From assembly GCF_016808335.1 (NCBI RefSeq), contig NC_053137.1, positions 9,040,506 through 9,104,505 on the forward strand: a DNA stretch of 64,000 bases, given 5' to 3'. This stretch comes from Panicum virgatum. Taxonomy: Eukaryota > Streptophyta > Magnoliopsida > Poales > Poaceae. Positions 1 through 11,101 of the stretch are shown here, one piece after another. Each line of letters opens with the position of its first letter. Position 1 is the stretch's first letter. The notes beneath the pieces were generated by a model. The model saw only the letters and a program-made list of their open reading frames with translations. It searched no databases and had not been told where the DNA came from. Made by a program: the position numbers and the translations under genes.

Positions 1-24
1 ATCTCGTTTCGCAAAAAAAAATAG
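1..24 (+). mobile_element. 3' poly(A) end of a LINE-type retroposon (LINE-A, unit 1 copy)
   Basis: The window opens inside a retroposon tail: a short tract ending in a run of A, followed by the unit sequence that starts at agataacaaaacc. The same junction recurs at 4877-4908, where the complete 777-bp element is visible. The body of the unit 1 copy lies upstream of the window. Confidence 0.7.
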
Positions 25-578
25 ATAACAAAACCAATAAATATTATGATTAAATTAGAGTTGTCGGATTGATAGCCGGATGTTTTTTATTTTTATGAGA
101 ATTTCTGAAATTTCTCTATTTTTTAGAGCGCCCACTTAAAATTCTAGGTGGCTTCACACGAAAACTTCAAAACAAACCTCGGAAACGAACAGAAATGCTA
201 CGATGTGTTGTGTCGCCATGCTTTCTCGGAAGAAGCACTAGCAAAGCTTGGAGCAAGTTTCAAATTTCAAATTCAAACTTGAGTGTTACCTGTTGGGGCT
301 TCTCTACTTTTTTTTGTCAGTGCGTTTGCCTTACGGAGCCCTGTACGTCCCTTTCCTCCCCAGTTTGGGTTGCAACCGTTTGTAGCCTGATCAATGTCAG
401 CCTAGCCTGTAATGCGAGTCGGTTGATTGATCTTGTAATATTGCTTTGACGAAACCAAATGTTACCTGAGATTACTGAGCCCCTCATTTTTTTGAGGATA
501 ATTACTGAGCCCCTCATTGATTAATTAAAAAAACGCTATTGTTTACATTCTAAATTTTATACCTACATAATTTAAGTG

Positions 579-1915
579 ACTTGGCACAGCAAAGGACATA
601 TAACAGAGGTCTTTTCAGAAACAAAGCGTCGCCCCCGCATCGCCCGCTCGGGCGGATCCTCGCCGCCGCACTCGGCCGTCTCCTCCGCCACTCCTTGACC
701 TCGCCGCTGCTTGAGCGTGCCGCCGGAAGTCCGTGCGGACGCGAGGATGGCGGCGGCGAGGCCTCCTCTGCTCTCTCTCCAATCCTCCCACTCCCAGATC
801 TAGATTTGATTTCGTGGGTGACGGCGACAGCAGTGTCGGCGGCGGCGGCGGCGCGTGGTAGCTCCCCGTGGCGGGGTCATCGGTGGCCTACTGCGCTGCG
901 GCCCGTGCCTCCCTGCCGGTGTTGCGCCTGGTGAGGCCCTCCGTGGCGGGGGGCCGACGGTCAACAGCGCGACACTTCTGGTCCGGGTGGCAGATCCCCG
1001 TGGAGGGGTGCGACGTTCTGCAGCCGCGGCACTGCGGCGGGCCTGACGGCCGCCGACGGCCGGTGGCCTGCGACGCGGCACCTCGGGGCCAGGGAGCGGC
1101 GTCATCTACGGTGGTGGCGGCAGCAATGGTGTGGCTCCACGTGGGGGGGTCCTGGCAAACTACGGCGCTTCTGTCGTAGGGGTGGCCAGTCGCGCGGCAT
1201 CTCGGGACCATTCACCTCCGCTGGCTCCAGACCGCGACGCCACCGCTCGCTGGGGGGGTCTCGGCGAGACTGGGCCGTTGCCCCCCTCGGCGCCGCGGCT
1301 GGCGGTGGTGGTGCTCCTTAGTTTTCGCAGTGCTGGTCACTGCCTGGGTGACGTGCAGGGGTGAACTTGGCAGCACTGGGCGAAAGCCTCAGCCAATGTA
1401 TGTTGGAGCCGACGACAGCGACACCCTCGGGTGCCGCAACCTTTGTTGAAAATGTCGTCGAAGGTGCCACCTCCTCACCCTGTGGATTCTCCGGAGGAAA
1501 CTCTACCTGGACAATCTAGGCGGGCGACGTAAAGCATCGTATCCTCCCTGGTGGTGTCGCCTTGGAGTTCGCACATCATCCCGGTAGGGATCGGCTCAAG
1601 GGGAATGTTTCGGCACTCGTGCAAGTATATGGATTGAAAAGGGCAAGCAACGGATCATCCGGACATCAAGCTTCTAAGCAGGCGAGTGATATGATGGATT
1701 GATACCACATGAAAACATTGCATGATTGAAGCGATAACGAAGAAGATTGAAGCTTAGTCTTCTAGATTTTTTCTTTGTTTTATTGCTTTTTATTCTTGTA
1801 TTTGTGAAATTCCTCATTTGGGGTCTAGAGTCTAAAAACTCTCGTAACTCTTTTGGCTGTAGTTGTTCGATTGTGAGCGAATGATCAAGGCCGGAACTCT
1901 TTTCTTAATCTAAAA
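579..1915 (+). mobile_element. LINE-like non-autonomous retroposon (LINE-B, unit 1 copy)
   Basis: This insertion is flanked by a perfect 10-bp duplication aatttaagtg (569-578 and 1916-1925). Unit 4 has a single uninterrupted copy of this motif at the equivalent place (about 13961-13970), which is an empty site. The 5' two thirds is very GC-rich and the 3' end is AT-rich, finishing in a short A-rich tail (ctaaaaa). These are features of grass non-LTR elements. No reverse transcriptase or endonuclease is encoded; the overlapping open frames look like composition artefacts. It is probably an internally deleted or non-autonomous LINE. Confidence 0.7.
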
Positions 1916-2395
1916 AATTTAAGTGTGGGTTCCATAAAATTTGTTGAACAACCTGAAATTCGCTAAATTACCGTTGTATGTGTCCTTCGCAAGCAATCTG
2001 GGACTGTGGCTCATCTGAGAACTCAGAGACATGATAAAGCATGGAATTTCTCACCTGGTTTCGGAGGAGATAATGTGTCCGACGGTCATCTCTGGCTGTC
2101 CAGTTATAGACTTCTGACTTGGTCGTGTCGGGCTAACGGCAAGACTTTTTTGTCTGCAGTCTGCACTAGACACTGAAGCAGTTGTGCGTCTCTTGACTAA
2201 GTCAGTGATTTTGTGCGTCAGAGCATGCATGCTTGCTGGTCACAAGTCAGATCTGGCTACCTGTGCAGCTGTGTGCTATTGCCTACGAGGGTCAGGAGTC
2301 CATTTCTTAGCTTTGCCTCTGAATAACAGAATAAGACCAGCCAAATTCCATCCAGTTTCAGAATTAAGTAACACCATAGCAGGCCTTGAGACCTC

Positions 2396-2403
2396 TATAT
2401 AAA
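2396..2403 (+). promoter_or_regulatory. TATA box of DUF538 gene copy 1
   Basis: The motif tatataaa lies 119 bp before the ATG and is kept at the same place in units 2 (7746) and 4 (14435). It implies a 5' leader of roughly 90 bases. Confidence 0.75.
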
Positions 2404-2521
2404 CGTGCCTCCATTTCCTCAAGTTTCATCACAACAAACTCAACCCATTAGCAATTTGGCATACTACAGAGTACCAGACAGCCTAATTCCCAAGTTAGAA
2501 CCACTTGCTAGCAAAGCTCCA

Positions 2522-2950
2522 ATGGCGTCCCAAATTGAGAGCCACCGCTCCGGCGCGGAGGTTGTCACCGGAGACGCCATCTGCAGGAAGAAGTCCATCG
2601 AGCTTCTGGAAGAGCTCGGCCTCCCCAAGGGCCTCCTGCCCATGGAGGACATACAGGAGTTTGGGTACAACCGGGCCACGGGGTTCATGTGGCTGGTGCA
2701 GGGGAAGAAGAAGGTGGAACACACCTTCAAGAAGATCAAACAGACCGTCTCCTACGCAGCTGAGGTGACGGCATTTGCTGAGAAGGGGAAGCTGCGGAAG
2801 ATCACTGGCGTCAAGACCAAGGAGCTCATGCTCTGGCTCAGCGTTGTCGAGGTCTATGTTCCCGAGGCCTCGCCGGAGAAGGTCACCTTCAAGACCGGCA
2901 CTGGCCTCTCCGATAGCTTTGACGCCACTGCCTTTGCGCTTGGGGAGTAA
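2522..2950 (+). CDS. DUF538 family protein, tandem copy 1
   Basis: Single-exon gene of 142 codons. The protein starts MASQIESHRSGAEVV and covers the whole DUF538 fold, including the segments ELGLPKGLLP, GFMWLVQGKKK and ITGVKTKELMLWL that are typical of the family. DUF538 proteins are small plant proteins, with or without a signal peptide, related in fold to BPI/LBP lipid-binding domains; their molecular role is poorly defined. This copy has no obvious signal peptide, so a cytosolic place is likely. The ATG is chosen because it is the first after a TATA box 119 bp upstream and because all three copies share it. The frame stays open upstream only without an ATG. It differs from copy 2 at two residues (Ile/Val in DAICRKK, Thr/Ala near the C-terminus). 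The gene appears intact. Confidence 0.9.
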   Translation: MASQIESHRSGAEVVTGDAICRKKSIELLEELGLPKGLLPMEDIQEFGYNRATGFMWLVQGKKKVEHTFKKIKQTVSYAAEVTAFAEKGKLRKITGVKTKELMLWLSVVEVYVPEASPEKVTFKTGTGLSDSFDATAFALGE

Positions 2951-4101
2951 ACATTGAGTCAGTTGGATCAACCAGAAATGATGCAACGTCTATATCTTTC
3001 TTTCTTTTGTGTTGCCAAGGCGAATGTATAAGTATGTTCCTACAGTTGCCCGTGTGAATTGTATCTTGAAGTTTTCTTGCAACCTGAATTCAGTTCGCAT
3101 GAATGTTGTTGTCTCTTATTACAAATTTCTCTCAAATCTGGCCTTTGTGGGAATCGTATTTTATCACTTTAACCATTATGAAGATTATGTGGGAGGATAT
3201 TTGCATATTTTTTTATAGTCCATCAGTCCATATCACAAGTCGGAGCATAGTCATGAAAGGATAACAACATTATTTAACTCCCCTATAGCCGAGGGTTCCC
3301 ATTATCTTCATTCTGTTCCAGATTGTAATCCCTAATGAAAAAATAGCTCCATGAGCAAAAGCCCCTATCATGATGAACCCTGCAATGTATTGGTGATGTG
3401 TATAGCTGATACTTGTTACAAATTTCTTGCTACCAAGTACACTCTATCTAGCACGTAACTAATACATATCCTCTGACCAAAATAGAGGTTTTGACAAAAA
3501 AAAAAGCATAGTATAGAGCCATAGATAAATATATTTTCATGATATGTGATGAACTGGTTGCTTGTTGGTTCTAGTCCAGATAGCAGCCCTGGGATGGCGT
3601 TTTCAGCCTTACATTTTTGTGTATGTTTTCAGGTCAACCCTTGATGTCATTTTATATGAGGAGCCTTGCTTCTTGTTTTATATGTATACAGCATGACAGC
3701 ATACTTCTGTTGAATTCATCTTCATAGTCTGCAGGATATTTAATTTGATTTGTTTTGAAGGTACAAGTCAACACTTTTAGCATTTGTGCGATTGTTACTG
3801 GTCTTTGTTTGTTGGCCTTTAGTGTCGTACCCCTTTTTGTTTAAGGGATAGTTTCTCTCTTCGATTTGTTAGCTTGTTCATTCGTGCCAAGTCTCCATTG
3901 GGTTGCCTTTAAGCTGTTAGCACTCCGTTGTCTTCGATTTGTATTATTTTTATAATAGCATAGGTGAGTAATTTACATGAAGATTAGGAGTTACTTTTGA
4001 TTTTTTTTAATAATGGCCGGGATGGATAATTTAGATACATATTTAGAAGATTACTTTAGTCTATTTTTATAATAGCAGAGGTGGATAATTTATTAGAAAA
4101 A
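2951..4101 (+). other. Downstream flank of unit 1, no gene seen
   Basis: This is the 3' flank of DUF538 copy 1. It aligns with 8301-9290 and then, after a deletion, with 9890-10046. It is AT-rich with no convincing coding frame. The same flank reappears in unit 3 (12409-13418) and, interrupted, in unit 4. Confidence 0.7.
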
Positions 4102-4116
4102 AGATAACAAAACCAA

Positions 4117-4893
4117 GTTCTCTCAAAACCTCTCCCAGCAGGCTAGCGGCCACTGTTCAGAGAGGCGAAAGGGTGTGATTCGTGCTTCCGCCGGCGAGGC
4201 CGCCGTTCTTCTTCGCCTCTGACGGCCTCGTTGGCCTCGGATGTGAGGGGAACGGCTGGGTCTCTCCTCAGCGGCGTAGCTTAGGTCCCTCTAGGTTTAG
4301 GGTTGTGTTTCCCGCCGCTGGTCGCAAGGTGGAGGCGTCGTTGGTACTGTGGAATAAGGTCCTCCGGCCCTCTCTCCGCCTCGTCGTCAATCACTCCGGT
4401 GCCGGCGATGGGCTTGTGAGGTTGGGGTTCGTCGGATTCGAAGACCAAGTTGGAGCTCCGGATCTGGGCGAATCTTGTACAGGAGTTTGTCTTCTTTCTT
4501 CTTTGGTCTTGCTGGTTCTCTTTTTGATGTTTCTGGAGGCGTGTGTTGCGGTTTCTAGGCTTGGGTGGTTCACTCTCTTTGGAGTAGTGGAAGATTGGGA
4601 AGGTGTTTCCAGATCGAAGAGACTGACTGCTGAAGTTCTTTCAATGAGAATCTCTTGCAGCTTTCTTATGCGTGGAGTCCGTTCTTTGATTTGGCTTGGT
4701 CAGTTTGGTGGTTCGTTTCTGCAACGCGCAATCTGGAGACGAGGATGTAAGAGATGCCAGTTCGATCGGAGGAGGAAGATGCACAGTAGGGGTCTTGTTG
4801 TAATTTCCTTTTTACTCAGGGTCCTTTCTGTTAAAATGGGATGTATTGTGCTATCACTTATCTAATGCAAGTTATATCTCGTTCGCAAAAAAA
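4117..4893 (+). mobile_element. LINE-like non-autonomous retroposon (LINE-A), complete
   Basis: This 777-bp insertion is bracketed by a perfect 15-bp duplication agataacaaaaccaa (4102-4116 and 4894-4908). It ends in an A-run just before the second duplication. Units 3 (10047) and 4 (13419) have the uninterrupted site. The 5' part is GC-rich, like a LINE leader, and the 3' part resembles LINE 3' ends. A 227-codon open frame across it (4182-4865) starts without an ATG and has no recognisable domain. There is no reverse transcriptase, so it is probably mobilised in trans by a LINE. The duplication length and tail point to target-primed reverse transcription. Confidence 0.8.
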
Positions 4894-5447
4894 AGATAAC
4901 AAAACCAATAAATATTATGATTAAATTAGAGTTGTCGGATTGATAGCCGGATGTTTTTTATTTTTATGAGAATTTCTGAAATTTCTCTATTTTTTAGAGC
5001 GCCCACTTAAAATTCTATGTGGCTTCACACGAAAACTTCAAAACAAACCTCGGAAAAGAACAGAAATGCTACGATGTGTTGTGTCGCCATGCTTTCTCGG
5101 AAGAAGCACTAGCAAAGCTTGGAGCAAGTTTCAAATTTCAAATTCAAACTTGAGTATTGCCTGTTGGGGCTTCTCTACATTTTTTGTCAGTGCGTTTGCC
5201 TTACGGAGCCCTGTACGTCCCTTTCCTCCCCAGTTTGGGTTGCAACCGTTTGTAGCCTGATCAATGTCAGCCTAGCCTGTAATGCGAGTCGGTTGATTGA
5301 TCTTGTAATATTGCTTTGACGAAACCAAATGTTACCTGAGATTACTGAGCCCCTCATTTTTTTGAGGGTAATTACTGAGCCCCTCATTGATTAATTAAAA
5401 AACGCTATTGTTTACATTCTACATTTTATCCCTACATAATTTAAGTG

Positions 5448-6703
5448 ACTTGGCACAGCAAAGGACATATAACAGAGGTCTTTTCAGAAACAAAGCGTCG
5501 CCCCCGCATCGCCCGCTCGGGCGGATCCTCGCCACCGCACTCGGCCGTCTCCTCCGCCACTCCTTGACCTCGCCGCTGCTTGAGCATGCCGCCGGAAGTC
5601 CGTGCGGACGCGAGGATGGCGGCGGCGAGGCCTCCTCTGCTCTCTCTCCAATCCTCCCACTCCCAGATCTAGATTTGATTTCGTGGGTGACGGCGACAGC
5701 AGCATTGGCGGCGGCTGCGGCGCGTGGTAGCTCCCCGTGGCGGGGTCATCGGCGGCCTGCTGCGCTGCGGCCCGTGCCTCCCTGCCGGCGTTGCGCCTGG
5801 TGAGGCCCTCCGTGGCGGGGGGCCGACGGTCAACAGCGCGACACTTCTGGTCCGGGTGGCGGGTCCCCGTGGAGGGGTGCGACGTTCTGCGGCCGCGGCA
5901 CCTCGGGGCCGTAGGGTTCATGGAGCGGCGTCATCTACGGTGGCGGCGGCAGCAATGGTGTGGCTCCCCGTGGGGGGTCCTGGCAAACTGCGGCGCTGCT
6001 CTCGTAGGGGTGGCCGGCCGCGCGGCATCTCGGGACCATTCACCTCTGCTGGCTCCAGACCGCGACGCCACCGCTCGCTGGAGGGGTCTCGGCGGGACTG
6101 GGCTGTCGCCCCCCTCGGCGCCGTGGTTGGCGGTGGTGGTGCTCCTTAGTTTTCGCAGTGCTGGTCACTGCCTGGGTGACGTGCAGGGGTGAACTTGGCG
6201 GCACTGGGCGAAAGCCTCGGCCAATGTCTGTTGGAGCCGACGACAGCGACACCCTCGGGTGCCGCAACCTTTGTTGAAAGCGTCGTCGAAGGTGCCACCT
6301 CCTCACCTTGTGGATTCTCTGGAGGAAACTTTGCCTGGACAATCTAGGCGGGTGACAGCGGCGTAAAGCATCGTATCCTCCCTGGTGGTGTCGCCTTGGA
6401 GTTCGCACATCATCCCGGTAGGGATCGGCTCAAGGGGAATGTTTCGGCACTCATGTGCAAGTATATGGATTGAAAAGGGCAAGCAACGGATCATCCGGAC
6501 ATCAAGCTTCTAAGCAGGCGAGTGATATGATGGATTGATACCACATGAAAACATTGCAAGATTGAAGCGACAACGAAGAAGATTGAAGCTTAGTCTTCTA
6601 GATTTTTTCTTTGTTTTATTGCTTTTTATTCTTATATTTGTGAAATTCCTCATTTGAGATCTAGAGTCTAAGAACTCTTGTAACTCTTTTGGCTGTAGTT
6701 GTT
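5448..6703 (+). mobile_element. LINE-B retroposon, unit 2 copy with 3' end deleted
   Basis: This is the same insertion as 579-1915, preceded by the same aatttaagtg motif at 5438-5447. Its 3' end and the second duplication are gone: the text runs from the equivalent of 1867 straight to the equivalent of 1956. The insertion is therefore older than the unit 1/unit 2 duplication and the deletion is younger. Confidence 0.7.
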
Positions 6704-7064
6704 AAATTCGCTAAATTACCGTTGTATGTGTCCTTCGCAAGCAATCTGGGACTGTGGCTCATCTGAGAACTCAGAGACATGATAAAGCATGGAATTTCTC
6801 ACCTGGTTTCGGAGGAGATAATGTGTCCGACGGTCATCTCTGGCTGTCCAGTTATAGACTTCTGACTTGGTCGTGTCGGGCTAACGGCAAGACTTTTTTG
6901 TCTGCAGTCTGCACTAGACACTGAAGCAGTTGTGCGTCTCTTGACTAAGTCAGTGATTTTGTGCGTCAGAGCATGCAGGCTTGCTGGTCACAAGTCAGAT
7001 CTGGCTACCTGTGCAGCTGTGTGTTATTGCCTACGAGGGTCAGGAGTCCATTTCTTAGCTTTGC

Positions 7065-7676
7065 AGTTACGTACTTCTTGATGGAGTTCAAGAAGCTTGA
7101 CAGCCAACAAAAACAAGAGAAGCAGAAGACACAAATGAAGTGGAAAGCTCCCCCTGCTGACTATTATAAACTGAATATTGATGCTTCCTTTGATCCCAAA
7201 ATGAGGAGTGGTGGCTGGGGTTATGTAGCGCGAAATAGTGAAGGAGATTTCTTGGATGGTGGAGCTGGGAGCATAATTCGTGTTTTCGATGTCTTTCAAG
7301 CTGAAGCTCTTGCCGCACTGCATGCCGTGCAGAGGGCAGCTCAACTTGGCATGTCGCGTATTATCCTGGAAACGGATGCAGCTAATCTGGGCAAAGCACT
7401 AACTACAAAGGAGCTTGATCGTAGTGCAAATGGATCTTTATTTAGGCAGATTAGAGATCTTTTGATCAATGATTTTTCTTTTTATATGATCTCTGTTTGT
7501 CCTAGGACCTGTAACAAAGTGGCAGACAGACTTGCTGTATATGGTGCGAATATTGTAATTCCTGGCTCATATGAGTTTTTGAGTCAGGCACCAGACTTTG
7601 TATCTGATCTGGTCTCCGGCGATAAGCATGGAGACGGTGTATAATGGGAGTGCATGTTTCCCTGCTCAAAAAAAAA
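7065..7676 (+). mobile_element. 5'-truncated LINE tail inserted in the DUF538 copy 2 promoter
   Basis: Comparison with unit 1 (2311-2330) shows 612 bp inserted after ctttgc and ending in nine A residues. About 8 bp of target (ctctgaat) is missing instead of a target duplication. The insert is the 3' end of a LINE: the C-terminal RNase H part of ORF2, a short 3' UTR and the poly(A) tail. It ends 69 bp before the TATA box of DUF538 copy 2, so it separates the core promoter from the upstream promoter sequence. Confidence 0.75.
7081..7644 (+). pseudogene. LINE ORF2 C-terminal RNase H domain (RVT_3 type), truncated
   Basis: The open frame encodes a plant LINE/RVT_3-type RNase H. The motifs run in order: KLNIDASF (Asp at 7180), FQAEALAAL (Glu at 7303), ILETDA (Asp at 7375) and KVADRLA (Asp at 7525). 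All four acidic catalytic positions are kept and the frame ends in a normal TAA. Reverse transcriptase and endonuclease are absent because the insertion is 5' truncated. The frame can be read back to 6961 into older promoter sequence, but that part is not LINE. It is most likely a dead retroposed fragment; an expressed RNase H-like protein cannot be excluded. Confidence 0.75.
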
Positions 7677-7745
7677 CAGAATAAGACCAGCCAAATTCCA
7701 TCCAGTTTCAGAATTAAGTAACACCATAGCAGGCCTTGAGACCTC

Positions 7746-7753
7746 TATATAAA
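7746..7753 (+). promoter_or_regulatory. TATA box of DUF538 gene copy 2
   Basis: The motif tatataaa lies 119 bp before the ATG, at the same spacing as in copy 1. The LINE tail ends 69 bp upstream of it. Confidence 0.7.
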
Positions 7754-7871
7754 CGTGCCTCCATTTCCTCAAGTTTCATCACAACAAACTCAACCCATTA
7801 GCAATTTGGCATACTACAGAGTACCAGACAGCCTAATTCCCAGGTTAGAACCACTTGCTAGCAAAGCTCCA

Positions 7872-8300
7872 ATGGCGTCCCAAATTGAGAGCCACCGCTC
7901 CGGCGCGGAGGTTGTCACCGGAGACGCCGTCTGCAGGAAGAAGTCCATCGAGCTTCTGGAAGAGCTCGGCCTCCCCAAGGGCCTCCTGCCCATGGAGGAC
8001 ATCCAGGAGTTTGGGTACAACCGGGCCACGGGGTTCATGTGGCTGGTGCAGGGGAAGAAGAAGGTGGAACACACTTTCAAGAAGATCAAACAGACCGTCT
8101 CCTACGCAGCTGAGGTGACGGCATTTGCTGAGAAGGGGAAGCTGCGGAAGATCACTGGCGTCAAGACCAAGGAGCTGATGCTGTGGCTCAGCGTTGTTGA
8201 GGTCTATGTTCCCGAGGCCTCGCCGGAGAAGGTCACCTTCAAGACGGGCACTGGCCTCTCCGATAGCTTTGACGCCGCTGCCTTTGCGCTTGGGGAGTAA
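7872..8300 (+). CDS. DUF538 family protein, tandem copy 2
   Basis: Single-exon, 142-codon gene nearly identical to copy 1: Val replaces Ile in DAVCRKK and Ala replaces Thr near the C-terminus, with a handful of silent differences. It has the same DUF538 motifs (ELGLPKGLLP, GFMWLVQGKKK, KTKELMLWL) and no signal peptide. The ATG matches the other copies. The core promoter and leader are conserved, but sequence beyond about 70 bp upstream of the TATA box is LINE-derived. Expression of this copy may therefore differ from copy 1 although the protein is practically the same. It appears intact. Confidence 0.9.
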   Translation: MASQIESHRSGAEVVTGDAVCRKKSIELLEELGLPKGLLPMEDIQEFGYNRATGFMWLVQGKKKVEHTFKKIKQTVSYAAEVTAFAEKGKLRKITGVKTKELMLWLSVVEVYVPEASPEKVTFKTGTGLSDSFDAAAFALGE

Positions 8301-10046
8301 ACATGGAGTCAGTTGGATCAACCAGAAATGATGCAATATCTATATCTTCCTTTCTTTTGTGTTGCAAAAGGCGAATGTATAAGTATGTTCCTACAGTTGC
8401 CCGTGTGAGTTGTATCTTGAAGTTTTCTTCTTGCAACCTGAATTCAGTTCGTATGAATGCTGTTCTCTCTTATTACAAATTTCTCTCAAATCTGGCCCTT
8501 GTGGGAGTCGCATTTTATCACTATAATCCTTATGACGATTATGTGGGAGGATATTTGCATAATTTTTTATGGTCCATCATCAGTGCATCACAAGTTGGAG
8601 CATAGTCATGAAAGGATAACAACATTATTGAACTCCCATATAACCGAGGGTTTCCATTATCTTCATTCTGTTCCAGATTGTAATCTCTAATGGAAAAAAT
8701 AGCTCCATGAGCAAAAGCCCCTGTCATGAGGAACCCTGCAATGTATTGGTGATGAGTATAGCCGATACTTGTTGCAAATTTCTTGCTACCAAGTACACTC
8801 TATCTAGCACGTAACCAATACATATCCTCTGAACAATATAGAGGTTTTGACAGAAAAAAGCATAGTATAGAGCCATAGATAAGTATATTCTCATGATATG
8901 TGATGAACTGGTTGCTTGTTGGTTCTAGTCCAGATAGCAGCCCTGGGATGGCGTTTTCAGCCTTACATATTTTTGTGTATGTTTTCAGGTCAACCCTTGA
9001 TGTCAATTTATCAGAAGAGCATTGCTTCTTGTTTTATATGTACATAGCATGACAGCACACTTCCGTTGAATTCATCTTCATAGTCTGCAGGATATTTAAT
9101 TTGATTTGTTTTGAATGTACAAGTCAACACTTTTTAGCATTTGTGCGATTGTTGCTGGTCTTTGTTTGTTGGCCTAGTGTCGTACCCCTGTTTTGTTTAA
9201 GGGATAGTTTCTCTCTTCGATTTGTTAGCTTGTTCATTCGTGCCAAGTCCATTGGGTTGCCTTTAAGCTGTTAGCACTCCGTTGTCTTGCTTGATCAGTA
9301 ACCATGTGTACTCCAGTACATCTGCTATTCTGCTTTCAATGAAAACAATTTCTTCCATTTAAAAATATATGGCCAGGAAGAAGCTTAATAAGAAAGGGTG
9401 TCGTGCAGCACGGCAGAGGGTGATGCAATGGTGGAGTGATTTGTGGAACTAGCCTATCAATGTGTTCTCCCGCACGGGCTAATTAGAATTAATATAAAAA
9501 TAAAGCTTATAAAAAATAATTATAAATATCTATCTCACATCCTCTTTTATCTATTAAATATTCTAACACATACATATTTGTCATTATTTAGTTGCAATAG
9601 ATTTAATTTTGCATCACACCTCCATATTTAATTGAACCTTATTTATGAATTGATATTATTATCTCTTCTATCATACATGAATATATGGTGAGACATATTG
9701 TGGACAGTATTTTAATATAAATAATAACATAAATAGTATATTAATAACAGAAAAAAGTAATTCAGAATTTTATATTGATGCACTTTAATATTTGTTATAA
9801 TTATATATTTTAGATTCAGATTTAGGGTTTACTTTAACTTTTAATAATGATATAATTGGATGATTTATATGCAGATTTAGGGGGTTTTTTGTATTATTTT
9901 TATAATAACATAGGTGGGTAATTTACATGAAGATTAGGAGTTACTTTTGATTTTTTAATAATGGCCGAGGTGGGTAATTTAGATACATATTTAAGGGGTT
10001 ACTTTAATCTATTTTTATAATGCAGAGGTAGATAATTTATTAGAAA
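8301..10046 (+). other. Downstream flank of unit 2, no gene seen
   Basis: This is the 3' flank of copy 2, followed by AT-rich sequence (9290-10046) that is also present downstream of unit 3 (12640-13418). No coding frame or RNA gene is recognised. Short phrases around gtgggtaatttacatg recur in the AT-rich part. Confidence 0.6.
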
Positions 10047-10772
10047 AGATAACAAATTCAATAAATATTATGATTAAATTAGAGTTGTCGGATTGACAAC
10101 GGATGTTTTTTATTTTTATGAGAATTTCTGAAATTTCTCTATTTTTTTAGAGCGCCTACTTAAAATTCTAGGTGGCTTCACACGAAGACTTCAAAACAAA
10201 CCTCCAATTAGTAATTAGTAAGATGGATACAAGAAGTTAGACGGGAAAAGAACAGAAATGCTACGATGTGTTGTGTTGCCATGCTTTCTCGGAAGAAGCA
10301 CTAGCAAAGCTTGGAGCAAGTTTCAAATTTCAAATTCAAACTTGAGTGTTGCCTGTTGGGGCTTCTCTACTTTTTTTTTGTCAGTGCGTTTGCCTTACGG
10401 AGCCCTGTACGCGTCCCTTTCCTCCCCTGTTTGGTTGCAACCGTTCAACTTTTTTACAATGGTAGGGGGGAATGGATGGCTCACGAGGCTCGATCTAATG
10501 GTTGAGAATTGATAAGCATGAAGAGGCATAAAAAGACAGGCACTTATAAGCATTAAATGCATATTTAATGGTGGGCCCATAGACACCGTATGCTTATTAA
10601 ATTAGTGGGCCCAACTTTAAAAAAAATAAATGTGATAATTCTATTTTCGAAGTTATTTTATTTAATCAAGGGTAAGATAGTAAATCGATATAAGTTGGAA
10701 TAATATCTGGAGTAGTATAGTTGAAGAAGGTGATTTGGTGGACTATAGTCTGTCGACGAATAGGGTTTCGAT

Positions 10773-11101
10773 TTGTTGTTCGTCCAGCAGCCGACGTGCG
10801 TTCCTCCAGCCGGCGGCTTCCTCCTCCTCGCGCTCTTCGCCGTCACATCGGGGGGTCTGGGTCCTAGACCAGGGGGTTTCAATCGGGGGGAGGCGGACAG
10901 CGCGGAGGTGTACTTGATCCTCACGTTCCACGACTACACGCCACCTCCGCCCCTCGCGCTGCCGCCGGCGCCGGGGACCTCCGCGGCGTGGGCAACCTCA
11001 ACACCCAGTGCGTCGTCCAGAAATCGGTGAGGCTGGGCGGCGGGGTGTACATCAGTGGCAACGGCAGCATCATAATCCTCGGCGGCGTCGCAGTCACCTA
11101 G
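10773..11101 (+). pseudogene. Fragment of a secreted glycine-rich-type plant protein, frameshifted
   Basis: Two frames together resemble the N-terminal region of large secreted plant glycine-rich proteins (the Arabidopsis At5g11700/At5g47020 group). First comes a hydrophobic stretch LLLALFAVTSGG and a motif FHDYTPPPP. Then, after a frame change near 10970, GDLRGVGNLNTQCVV and GGGVYISGNGSIIILGGV appear, ending at TAG 11099-11101. The family has a DLxGxGSLNTxC plus VYIxGxGSLxILPGV layout here. The fragment is short, frameshifted and lacks the rest of the protein, so it is a pseudogene piece. Family assignment is from memory of motifs and is moderate. Confidence 0.45.

Larger units (their letters stand above)
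25..4116 (+). repeat. Tandem unit 1 of the DUF538 array
   Basis: This is the first of four tandem repeat units. It contains a distal flank (25-568), a retroposon (579-1915), the promoter, a DUF538 gene (2522-2950) and a downstream flank. Nearly the whole unit aligns with 4894-10046. Relative to unit 2 it lacks about 600 bp of AT-rich downstream sequence, because the text jumps at about 3937 from the equivalent of 9290 to the equivalent of 9890. It lacks the RNase H insertion seen in unit 2. Unit ends are arbitrary in a tandem array; the agataac motif is used here as the start. Confidence 0.85.
4894..10046 (+). repeat. Tandem unit 2 of the DUF538 array
   Basis: This is the second unit, the closest relative of unit 1, and shares retroposon LINE-B with it. 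Private changes are an 88-bp deletion removing the LINE-B 3' end (junction at about 6703), the RNase H-bearing insertion at 7065-7676, and a longer AT-rich tail (9290-9890) that unit 1 lacks. Confidence 0.85.

Noticed and set aside
581..1364. Several GC-rich frames in LINE-B (and 5408-6192)
   Set aside because: They overlap each other in several frames, have no domain and lie in a retroposon.
4182..4865. 227-codon frame in LINE-A
   Set aside because: It starts without ATG, has no recognisable domain, and spans the leader and 3' region of a non-autonomous element.
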